The notes beneath the pieces were generated by a model. It did no database searches. It was not told the DNA's origin and was given only the letters and a program-made list of their open reading frames with translations. This document shows positions 48,367-62,579 of a stretch of 64,000 nt of DNA, one piece after another. This DNA is from Capitella teleta (Eukaryota; Annelida; Polychaeta; Capitellidae). A program made the translations under genes and the position numbers. Position 1 is the stretch's first letter, and every line of letters starts with the position of its first letter. The stretch covers positions 66,064 through 130,063 of the forward strand of contig KB295744.1 in assembly GCA_000328365.1 (NCBI GenBank), in the 5' to 3' direction.

Positions 48367-51300
48367 ATGTCAGACTCCGTGAAGAATATGATGAGACTGG
48401 AAAAAAAAGAAGTGGAATTTAAGAGAGAGAAAGTCACTCCTAGGCGCTCTGTGCGGGAAAGAACCATCATACCTGTTCGTGATCTGCTTGGAATAAAAAC
48501 AAGAAAGCGGAAAAATGTCGAAGAGTCTCTGGAAGAGCAGATAGAGATTGAATCCCCTCACCCAAGGGATGAACCACAACTGTTGGTTGATGAAGATTCA
48601 GCTGATGAATCTATCCCCGAACTGAAAACTGTGAAATCTGAGGAGGATGTCATTCTTGCCGTTGAAGAGATTGTGGGGGGGAATGCTCAAGCTGAAGAAG
48701 TGGAGCAAGAAACCGGCATGGAAGAAAAAGGGGAAGCACTTTCACCAGTGGCACTAGCAGCGACCCTGAGCGGCGAAGAAAGAGAGGCAGTTGCTAGCGT
48801 GATAGCCGAATACCAGGAAAACTGTGCTGCTCAAACTGTGTTCATCATTCAAGGAGAATCTGGGGAGCCTCCGATTGTCCTTCGACTCAATGGAGAAGGT
48901 GAGCTGGATGGAGAACAGCAGAGTGACGTCATGCAAATGGCCATCAATGCTTTGAATATGCGCACTCCTAGTAGGTTGGATTCACTTTTGACTTGCAATG
49001 TTTTGATTTTGGTCCTGCAGAGGAGGAAGGGGAAGTGCAGTCATATACAGTCATCACAGAGGTGAGATATACCTTCTTTGCACCCTTTTTTTTTTTTTTC
49101 AATTTCCCCTTTTTATTTTTATTTTTTTTTTGTTATTAGTGAATTATGCAATTGAATTATCTGCTTGCACCTCAGGACCCAGAAGTTGTTAAGGATGGGC
49201 AAATGTTTCAAGTCGATGCTGACGTTCCAGAAACAGACCAGCCATCCACCTCCACTGCATATAGCGACCAAATAACGCAATCAAGTGAAATTGTAAAACA
49301 ACAATATCCGGGCATTGCCATGGCGACTGAAGTCAGTGAGGCAGTTGAGGTCAGTTTCTGATTGTCCGCTTCATTAACCTGAAGGACCTCTTCATAACAA
49401 AAAGGAAACTGACAGTTCAGACGTGCTGTTCGCTCCAATCACAGAGCAAGACATCAGTGAGGTGAATCCTAAGACCGGCCGCTGTAAGCCAGCGCAGCAT
49501 TTGGTGGCCACTTCCAATCTTCAGTCGTTGGTTAATCAAATCAAAGCGGATGTTGATCTGTCTCAACATGTTCAGTTTTGTAAAAGTGATTGAACCAAAT
49601 TTTCATATCCGATTGTCAAAATATTTTTGCCACCAGATTACAACCGAGGAACTATGCAGTGTAGGCATTGCAAGGAGATGATCAGCAATCGACATGCGTT
49701 CCGAGCCCACATGCGAACTAAGCACAGTGACCTGCAGTTTAAGCCATTCAAATGCCCGTTGTGTGACTACCGTGGTGCGTCTTCAATCTTTGTGTTGTGT
49801 TTTGTTTTAATCATTTCATTTCGTCAAATATCAGCTGAAGTCAAAGCCTCAGTTGCGCGTCACATAAACGTCCACAGCGCGCACAAACCCTACGCATGCA
49901 CTGTTTGTGGTCGTGGTTTCGCTTTCAAACAGAAAGTAGGAAATTGTAAAACTTTTCGATTGCAGATTCACTTGTTTTCTTCGTACTTCTTTCAGTTGCA
50001 GATTCATATGAAATATCACAGAAATGTTCGCGATCAGATTTGTCCATTGTGCAAAATGGCGTTCCATGAACACAACACTCTCAAAGCTCATCTCTCCAAA
50101 GTTCACGGAATGTCAAATCCAGGAGGTGCGCACTTACTGCCTTGTTTGTCCAATGTGTTGAATGATCTTGGTTTCATAGAGTTCCTTCAGCAAATGAAGA
50201 ACACGAAATCACTTTGGAAAATTGCACCCGCAGAAGAGAAGGATCAGCACGAGGAGGGTTTGACTGCTTCAGAAGTAATAAACCTCGTCTCCGCGGGAGA
50301 GGCGGAGCAACAGGAGGCTCAAGAGGAGCAGGGAGAAAGGGAGCCAGCGGGGAAATCGGTGCAAATTCTCAGCTTCCCAGTTCAGAGAACATCGAATATG
50401 ATTGAGGAGAACACCGCAAAAGAAAGCAACGCTGTGTTGATGCCACACAGCGCCAAGTCTGTAATTAAAAACACCTCCAGGTTAGAAATGCGAACCAAGG
50501 CATACAAGTGAGTTGCAACAATTTTTTGGGGTTTCGTGGGCTCATTTCTGGGTTTTTGCAGAGAATCAAAAGAAGAGACTGCTGCTCATGTCAGGTAATT
50601 AGTTATGATAATTAGCAATAATTTATTTAGGGTTCTTTCTTCTTCACCAGTACCGCCACAACAAACCAAAGCGTCCATCCTCCATTTAAGATTAAATCTA
50701 AAGCAACGCCCCTCGTATCAGACCACCATCTCTACATGGACCCCATCACCAGCAAGTCTTCTTTTTTCCTCAGCGCTATGATTATTGATTTTCTCATTTC
50801 ACCACCGGCAGAGTCAGAAATGAATGTGAATCCACCCAACAAAGTATTTGCCAAATGTAAACTCTGCTCGGATATCATGTTTTGCAAGTCACAATTCTTC
50901 ACCCACATGGAGTTGCAGCATCCTGAAATCAAAGCTTGGGGTTGTCCACAATGCCCATACAAGAGTATGTGATTAACATTGTAATTTCCTATTGCGCTAT
51001 GTTTGTTGATACAAAAAGGTCGAGGTCGTCCTGCAATATTGACTCACCTCAAAATCCACATTGGAAAGAAGAATCATAAATGCTCAATTTGCTCAAAAGC
51101 TTTTTTGCATAAGCATAAGGTGGGTCAGTGAGACGCTGGACGATTATCTCTTAGCGGTCATTCATCACAGCTGACCAGTCACATGCGCATTCATGAAAAT
51201 CTCCGCAACATCAAGTGCACATTGTGTCCAAGAGCCTTCAACGAAACCAACGATTTAACCAAGCATATTCGACAAGTGCATGTTGGATGTGAGTTGAGAT

Positions 51301-52877
51301 TCACTACCATGAGATTTTTAGTATTCAAACTTGAATTTATATTTTCTCTCCAAAGTGCGGCTTTATGAGTGTGAGAGTTGTGGCAAGAAATTCAAGGATT
51401 CGTCCCAGTTGCGTTCTCACATACTCACCCATGACCTGGTGAAACGCGCGGAATGCGAGGTTTGTGTGAAGCAGTATGATGTCTTGATCTCATGCTGTGT
51501 CTCAGGTTTGCCATAAAATGTACAAGAGCGCCGCTTCCCTCAAGCAGCACATGAAAGGTCACGCTTGCATATTTCACTGCGACATCTGTGATCGGAGTTT
51601 TGGCAGTTACTCCGGATTCATGTGAGTTTTGTTTTCAAGTTATATTTGCAGGTCATTTCATATGTTTGAGCAGGGCTCACAAAGTGATGCATGATGAGAG
51701 CCGTGATTACGAGGGTTTCGATTGTCCAAAATGCGATGCCGTTCTCTTGACAAAGGGGAGGTAATTATCTTGTGTGTTCTTACTTGCTTGCGGAAAATAA
51801 GTTTCTTCTCTCTCTAGTTTCAATCGCCACTTGAAGGTGGTGCACAGTGATGTGAGGCGTTTCATCTGTGAGGTCTGCAACTCCGCTTTCAAAAGTCGGA
51901 AAGATTTGAATGTAAGTCGTTGATTTATTATTACAATGAATATTTAAAATATTTGATTATATTTCTCTATTATTCAGAACCACTGCTTGATTCACCTGAA
52001 GGAGAAGCAGTTCAAATGCAGCATCTGCGCTTTGCCCTGTCGCTCGGCTGAGTCACTGCGTGTTCACATGCTGCGCCATTCTGCTTGGAAACCGTACACT
52101 TGCCGCTTGTGTGGAAAGACGTACACTCAGAAACACGCCCTGCAGATGCACCTGGCTCACCACAACAAAGGAGACCAGTGCTTGTATTGCAATACAATCA
52201 TTCACAACAGGTTGGTGATTGTCATGTTGAGACAATGCGATCATTTGTGCCTCTCATGCAGAATCATGATGCACGCTCACATGCGGATGGAGCACATGAC
52301 TGAGCTGGAGCAGGATTCAGCACGCTCAGAACCAGATCAGGCTGCTACTGCTGCAGCCGTCGCAGCTGGGACGCCAACGCAAAACGTGCTCACCGTGTAC
52401 ATGTGTGTGGAATGCCAGAACGTCTGCCTGAGCAAAGAAGCGCTCAACAACCACATGCTACAGGTGCATGGCATTGAGCAGCAGCAGGAAGATGCAGCGG
52501 CTGATGAGGTGCATAATCAGGTGACCACTGAATCGCAGGTCAGCATCTCCAGCCCCTCTGGCAATGCTGCTGAGCGCGTGGTCACTCTGGTGCATCCAGT
52601 GGCCGAAGACAGTGAAGAAACTCAGGCGCAAAAGGACAATGTGGTCACTTTCACGGACCCCAACACTAGTCTGCAGTACATTGTACCCGTCAACGCTAAC
52701 TCTCTGCTGTCTGGGCTGACTGGCAACGGACTGGAATCACTGGAAATTGATCAACAAGAGAAAGGTGCAGAGAACGTGGTTGTGTATGAAGAGGTGGAGA
52801 TCACAGAGGAGGTGAAGACGACCGAGGAGGAGGAGGAAGCTGGAGCAGAGGGTGTTGTTCAGGAAGAGAAAGCATAG
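48367..52877 (+). CDS. C2H2 zinc-finger protein with 17 fingers
   Basis: A protein of roughly 1,050 residues in about 15-17 exons. Exon 1 (48367-48970) encodes a charged, finger-free N-terminus with basic (RKRK) and acidic parts. Short exons follow at 49021-49061 and 49176-49349. From about 49640 there are 17 C2H2 fingers, starting CRHCKEMISNRHAFRAHMRT and including FKCPLCDYR, YACTVCGRGF, QICPLCKMAF, HKCSICSKAF, YECESCGKKF, FHCDICDRSF, FICEVCNSAF, YTCRLCGKTY and a last one, YMCVECQNVCLSKEALNNHM. The C-terminus is acidic (EEVEITEEV…). Most introns are 45-80 bp and many cut through fingers. It is presumably a nuclear DNA-binding regulator. I cannot name the orthologue; the order of fingers with a long linker after finger 4 could identify it. 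AATAAA follows at 52941. Confidence 0.9.
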
Positions 52878-52940
52878 TAATCATTGTAATTGTTTTGAAT
52901 AATTTTGTATATTGTTGCATACATTTGAAAAATGTCCTGG

Positions 52941-52946
52941 AATAAA
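52941..52946 (+). terminator. Polyadenylation signal of the zinc-finger gene
   Basis: AATAAA, 64 nt after the stop, just before the convergent PGAM5 gene. Confidence 0.7.
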
Positions 52947-53113
52947 TTTATTTATATTGTGAGACTGTTAATGCTCTGTATGATAAGAAAGCACATATAA
53001 ATAGGGTTTTAAGATTTATAGAAAAATTAATGTTTTGTTTTGCATGTATTGAAATGAATTCAGTGAAATAAATATTTCCTGCTGAATTATCAAGTTTTTT
53101 CAAGTCTCGTACA

Positions 53114-53119
53114 TTTATT
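53114..53119 (-). terminator. PGAM5 polyadenylation signal
   Basis: AATAAA on the minus strand, about 65 nt past the PGAM5 stop. The two convergent transcripts are predicted to end without overlap or with very little. Confidence 0.65.
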
Positions 53120-53182
53120 GCACCAATGTATGCAGTTAGATTCACACAGCCATAGACATATCAAGGGGTATAGCGCACACAG

Positions 53183-54358
53183 CTATTGCACGGTCCATTG
53201 GCTAATTGCCAAGTGTCCAACATCACCGAGTATCCGTAGATCAACATTTCCGTCATGAAAGACGACCAGCATGGTGATGCTTGCTTGCTGTACTGCGATT
53301 TTCAGCCATCTTTCCTGAGGCAGCTGCAGGGCTCTAAATTGGATGAATAGGGATTGCTAATTGATTTCAATCACAAATCTCAATACCTACTTCAAAACAA
53401 AAAACGAAATGATATTGCCATGAGCTACTATCAGTTCGTTGCTATCTATATGTTGTGATGGCTGCGCTCTGAAGAAATACTTGGTGAAGGCTTCGTCCAA
53501 TCTCTTCTTGTCCTTATGGAATGCCTGCATGATAAGGATAGAACGAGAAGCAAAATTAGTGCCAGGACAGGATGTATATACATGTGTGTTGAATATTGTT
53601 TAATTGGTGCCTCGATTACCGGATCTTCTGGGTCCCAGCCTTGTTGGGCAGGATTGGGGAACATGGGCCATCCCTCTCGTAAGAGATCGTCCTCTTCCAA
53701 CCTGGCATGAGGGAGATAGGGTTTGATGATGTGCGCAGTCTCCGAAGCCCTGGTTGATGTAGAAGTCACAAAGCGATGAAATGTAATATTCAAATCACGC
53801 AGTCGTTGCCCAACCAGCTGCGCCTGTTGCTCGCCTGGTAGTGATTGAGATGTCATTTATCCAAAATGTATAATCGTTGCTGGCTAACCCAAAGCACTGA
53901 GATGCCCAATTCTAGGGTCCGAAGATTTCAAGTCATTGACTTTGAAATAATGCCCATGTCGAATTAGGTAGATGTATTTCCAACGTTTGGGTAGATCGTG
54001 TTGGCTCGTAGAGACTTGTGGATGCCTTCTGAGAATGAAAGAAAGAAAGAAAAAAAGAAAAAAAAAAAGAATAGAAATTGCACTTGCAATGACACAAACT
54101 TATAGCTGCGTCCAATTAAATGTACCAGCATAACTTAATTTATTCACGTACATTTTAACAAGTTAATAATCAATCCAGTACTAACCCATCCCAGTTGAAA
54201 TTCCACGTTGTGTTCGTAATCTGTTCTCCGCTTATTCTGACCGATGATCGATCAGTTAGATTGGACACGTCTGTGGACATTAGATTATTCCAAATCCACA
54301 CCAAAAACGCCGCATTCAGCCCCAATAACACCAAGGTATAGTATCTGGATACGTGCAT
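53183..54358 (-). CDS. PGAM5: PGAM5-like mitochondrial serine/threonine phosphatase
   Basis: The protein begins MHVSRYYTLVLLGLNAAFLV, a membrane anchor, followed by TTWNFNWDGRHP, which matches the PGAM5 motif VWDPNWDRREP. The phosphoglycerate-mutase fold follows: YIYLIRHGHYF (catalytic His), GEQQAQLVGQRL, FVTSTSTRASETA, DLLREGWPMFPNP, and the second histidine in ELIVAHGNIISFF. The end is ALQLPQERWLKIAVQQASIT and LRILGDVGHL. About five exons are split by introns of 50-180 bp. PGAM5 is a membrane-anchored phosphatase of mitochondria that acts on proteins in mitophagy and stress signalling. Catalytic histidines and the flanking arginine are present, so activity is expected. It lies tail to tail with the zinc-finger gene and head to head with FAM20B. 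Confidence 0.93.
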
Positions 54359-55477
54359 GCTGTCTGATTATCAACACCATCAGCCTGACCAGAGCAGGCG
54401 AATCATGCCGATGAAAGTATTTGTATTTCACAGCTGAGTTTGCCTGACTCCTTAGACCCGACTTACCCTCCCACACATGTGTAGTCACTCAAGCGTGGCG
54501 GCCTATAAGAAGTAAGGAACTCACGACTGACGAGTAATCACAGTCTGGCTCTAGAAAACGCTTTAAGAATAAAGCAACTTATTTCTCGTGGATTCTTTGA
54601 ATCAAAAGTGACTATAATCGTTCATTAGGTTGTTTTTGTGGACTGATTACAGCTGACTTCATTACTGGAGCGTGTATGTATGAGAATTGGACAGCTTATA
54701 AGTTGCTCGACTGTTCACAGAACGCAGATCAATCACCTTTCCACCAAGGAGGAAATGGAGAGGTGAGTTGCATGTGTCTATAAACTGTTGGCCCCAAATA
54801 TTGTTACTTGGAAGCTGGAACACTGTTAATACGTACATTATAGCTGCTCCTCGCGTTGTCTGCAAAAAGGACATCTGCGTTATTTTGCGTAGCACTTGGA
54901 AGTCGTGAGGCACTAGTATACAACTGGGCCTACTATATCTGTGCCTACATATTTGGAGTATGCAATGACAACATGATAATTGAAAATGGCTATGCATGGT
55001 ATGTACAGACCGGTACATGTCTATTGTATACGTTTAAATATTGAGCCTTCCTACTACTCTCGTTAGCCTCATTGCACATACATACATGTATAATGAAAAT
55101 GGCTACAGACCTACATGCAGGTACATGATTTTATGTTGGATGCATTTCGAATTCTATCAAAAAATGGTTGAGCCCGATACATAATGTTATGCCGATATGG
55201 ACATGGTAGTGTATTTATACAAACAGAGATCCTAGTACACTTGTGGGGCTAATTTCGTACATTGTATATGAACATATGCATGTACTGCATTTCAGTCATA
55301 ATACCTGCAGGGTTGACGAGTGCGAACCTCGTTGAGAATCAAATGACTTCTTTGAACTTTTGGATCCAGCAATCTCTCCTCGTCCTGTTTTCATTCAGCT
55401 TCCTTCATTTCATGTCAAGTAAGTCCTTTGATCAATGTCATCACCATTGAGCGGCTTTTATTTCGTTAGCGTTCGGT
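54359..55477. other. Head-to-head spacer between PGAM5 and FAM20B
   Basis: About 1.1 kb, AT-rich, with no recognisable gene. It must hold both promoters. I see no clear TATA box at a good distance for either gene. Confidence 0.5.
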
Positions 55478-57153
55478 ATGAGTTGGTCCCGTGCAAGATG
55501 GCCCACCACTCTCCTGGTCGTCACCATACTCTGCATGGCCATGTACATTATCTCTGATCCGGCCTCCAAACCCAGAGCATTGGATGAAGACATCAACATC
55601 AATGAACTGCTCCAGGAGGTCGACGGTGGCAAAAAGGTGCACGTGATGAAGTACAAATCGCCGTTGGATCCCTCTTTGTTTGAGAGTGAAGATGACCACC
55701 AGAAGAGAGTGTCCAGCGAGGATGTCGTGCAGAGAGCTTTGAGGTTCCACCAGATCTGGTCGTGGGCTGATGATGTCATCAACCGGAGCGAGTTGTTCCA
55801 AGAATCACCAGAGGTTGAGGAAGTTATAAAAGCACTGGCTGAAGCTAGAATTGTTCATGTTGAAACGCTGAATTTGGGAGAATTCGAAAGTGGAACATCG
55901 GAGAAATGGTTGGTTACTTTAGAAGGTGGACAGAAAGCAATCATGAAAATTTTATGGTGGGTCTTTAAAATAATTAATACGAGTATATCCTTCAATCATA
56001 AATTACAGGGAGGAGAAAGGCAAGATGAAACCAGATGCAATGTGTAACTATGGTTACGAGATGCCGTCATCAGAAATTGCTGCTTTCCACCTCCATCGGT
56101 ATGCGATAATTGCGTCGTTTTAATGACCTGATAATTATAACCAAAAGCTTTTTTTCACAGAATTTTAGGTTTTCGCAACACTCCGTACGTAAGTGGAAGA
56201 ACAGTAGACCTGAGACGTGAAATCTACCCCGTTGCAAGTCCATCGGTTTCAAAACAAATCCTCCTTCGATCAGGTTTGTATGAAAACCTGAGTGTACATT
56301 TCATTTTGATGCCGTGACAATTTCAGGAGAGACATGTGTAATAGGCAAGTGCTATTATTGCAAATCATCAACAACGCTTTGTCCTCACCAAGGCAAAGTG
56401 GAAGTGTCAATGGCGTATTGGATAAACCGTAAATTGACATTACACACCCAGCCTCCGTTGTACATGCCATTCTCAACACCAAGGATGGACGTGTGAGTTG
56501 TCAATTTCGCTGTTAATATAGACACATAAAAGAAAATATCTCCCCTGCTATGCTAGGTGGTCAAAGGTGGGCTTCAATAACAAGACATATTGCAAAAACA
56601 TTAGAAAAACGGTTGAACCATACCAAAAGGAGCAAGCATATTTCGACTTGTTTGACTTCGCTGTGTTGGACACCCTGATGTTCCATTACGACAGCAAACA
56701 TTATGAAATCACTGACGACAGTTTGGCAAATGGAATGACTGTCAGATTGGATCATGGCAGAGCGTAAGAAATGTGTACAGACAGGTGTAATATACCAAGT
56801 AATTTCATAATTTTACAGGCTGTGTGCAAGTGATCGTGATGAAATTGACGTTTTCTTGGCGCCTATTTTCCAATGCTGCACGTAAGAATGAAATTAAAAT
56901 GTTGCCTTAAATAATAATTGATAATTGCAGGATACGCCAGTCAACATTTCAGAAGTTGCACCGATTCACCTCTGCTGGGAGTTTAGGACGGGCACTGAAG
57001 GATTCATTGCAAAGGGACCCCCTGGCCCCAATTCTGAGCAAGGAATGGTTTGCAGTGTTTGATCGTCGACTCAAAGTTGTCAATGAAATGCTTGACAAAT
57101 GTGCAAAAGCAAATGGTGGCCTGGATAAAATCCTCGTTCTGGATTCTCAGTGA
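55478..57153 (+). CDS. FAM20B: FAM20B-like glycosaminoglycan xylosylkinase, catalytic loop altered
   Basis: Seven exons (55478-55956, 56009-56098, 56161-56273, 56327-56492, 56557-56763, 56819-56881, 56931-57153) join in frame to 446 residues. The N-terminus is a type II signal anchor (TTLLVVTILCMAMYIISDP). The kinase domain follows the FAM20 pattern: KAIMKILW (ATP lysine), EIAAFHLHRILGF, the Cys-rich CVIGKCYYCKSSTTLCPH, and PIFQCCTIRQST near the end, all close to FAM20B. FAM20B phosphorylates xylose of the glycosaminoglycan linker in the Golgi. The loop normally reading GNADRHHYE is FHYDSKHYE here. The catalytic Asp is kept but Asn, Arg and one His are lost. The metal-binding segment reads LDHGRAL in place of LDNAKSFG. 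It may be a weak or inactive kinase, or a partner protein like FAM20A. AATAAA at 57512. Confidence 0.9.
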
Positions 57154-58237
57154 AAATGCCAACCTTGATACCATCAACATTGTTCCAGACAAGAATGGCT
57201 TCAACATACAACCTTGTACATGCCCATATATCAATGTTATGGAGTGCTATTGACCATTATATTTGCCATTTGCACTGTGAAACGTGCATTGATCTGACCA
57301 TGCCTTATATAGAAAATCAAGCTAACGCAAAGGCTGGATTTTGTTATGGAATTGTTTATAATAAGATGTTCCATTGTAACTAAGTTTATCTGAACATAAT
57401 ATTTATATATTACAAACTGAGGGATTAGCAGCCATTTTGTACATACGTGCAACTCATGTCTGCTCCTGTTGTTCACAAAAATGTGATAACTGAAATTATT
57501 GAATGAATTCAAATAAATAGAATCAAATACTCAAACGTTATTTATCTTCACTCTTAAATAATATATAATGAAAACAAAACAAGTCATAGATGATAAAAAG
57601 AAAAACTGCAAGAGAAATTACGAGAAAAAAAAAAAATCACCAAATAAACAATTTATTCCGACTGCACATTAATATTACATAATGAAAAAATGAAAAAAAA
57701 AAAATTGAAAAAAAAATTCCTTAGCTCAAAAATAGAAGTTTTCTTTAGGACGATAAGAGCAAGCACCAAACACCCGGGAAACAGCGGAAAAAAAGAAGAA
57801 ATTATTTGTCAACTATGGAGCGTGATCATAAAATTATTCATGACTCAATGAGGTTATGACAGAAACTAAAAGTATGTTAGTATTTACAAGAAAAAAACAA
57901 TTTCACGAAATACAGGCACTTAAAGATGGAAAGAGAATGAAATATACAAAATAGAATTCAAAGCAATTTCCGGTGATAATGAAATCACTGAACAATCCCA
58001 GATTAATGAGAAAGGCAGGATTATTGATTTTATCAAACAATAATACAGAATCAAGGATACAAAAATATTCACCAAAATCAGGGATATTTTTTTATGTAAA
58101 TGTATAGGTCATACAAAATATATCCACACCAATCAATACATGGTAGGATAAATTTCTTATAGTTAGCATGAAATCACAATGAAATGGCGCGATGATAAAC
58201 AGACAAGGAAAACCATCAATATCATAATTGGCTCTTC
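57154..58237. other. 3' flanks of FAM20B and SFT2D
   Basis: Convergent 3' ends. FAM20B has AATAAA at 57512-57517. A minus-strand AATAAA at about 57652-57657 could serve SFT2D. The middle is A-rich simple sequence (57630-57720). No other gene. Confidence 0.5.
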
Positions 58238-61392
<3,155 letters not shown>

Positions 61393-62579
61393 CTTGAATG
61401 TTCAATTGTTCGACCAGAATACGTGAGGGCAGCTACACGAAGGATAGTATGCAAGAAAAACAACGAATCGATGTGGGCTGAGTTAAACCAACATGACGAT
61501 CAAAATCAACTTCCGCTTAATGCGTTATGATAATCCCGAGTGCGTTATGATGGCAACCTCATCAAATCCTTTCATTCGTGACTAATTGTGCGTTCAGTTG
61601 GCGCTGTACTTGGCGTTGTGCATTGTCACTGGGAGACAGCACTGTGCTTCGTCACTCGGTCAGGCAATCAGGCGTTTGCCTTTTGGGGTGACCTCAGCAC
61701 AGGTTTTTAGTAAAGATTATGTATAGCATACACTAAAGCTATGTAATTATAGCCTAATTGCCCCCACTAATGCACGATTTCTGCTGGGTTTAATATCCGT
61801 GGTAATTGATGAAACCACAGCTTAAATTACCCCCGATACAGGAGTACACGTACTAAGCTACTAGCGACATGTATAGTGACAGTAAATGTACACCCATTCC
61901 CTCTTTACAGGTAGATGTGAGCCCACAGAGTCAGAGTTGTCAAATTCCTTATAATTATACATATACTATTACATTGTACAGGGCCAACATGCCATACTAT
62001 GGGACGTACATGTGGTAAAATTCTGCAAACATGTGTAGGTTTTCAGTGTATTCTCTAATCGGGCAGATGTCCATTCTGGCAGTCCTGCAGAATCTGTCTC
62101 CACAGCTGACAGCATGGCATGACAATTGAAAAACAGACTTGTTTCAATTCCAACATTCGAGTTCATGTACAACAAATTTGAATTTAAAAAAAAAATATAT
62201 CCAGAAGTGGAAGTTCTTCCATTAGATTATATTATTGTCTAGAATATACAGAGCAAAATTCACAAAAAGATGAAGAAAAGTTTAATACAACAAACAATAT
62301 GCAATGAGAACGCATTATTTTATTTACTGTCATAAAATCAAGGAAATCTGCACCAAATGTCGGCAAAGTAGGATTTAAAGACGCTGAATGAACAGAAACC
62401 CAAACCACGAGGTCAGAGGTTTCATCAATAACACTATTGAATGGTAGGAGGCGGGATACGAAAAATAATAAACCAAACGTTATGAAATGTGGTCTTACAA
62501 GAAGAAAAAATAATTCCCCATCAATAGATCACCAAGAAAATTATTCTTGAAAATTTCAACCAAAAAAAAAGAGAAATAT
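61393..62579. other. Intergenic between eIF2 gamma and SFT2D
   Basis: Contains the SFT2D promoter (no TATA seen) and the eIF2 gamma 3' UTR, with AATAAA on the minus strand at 62319-62324. The 11-mer TGCGTTATGAT occurs twice at 61519-61560. Nothing else is recognised. Confidence 0.5.
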
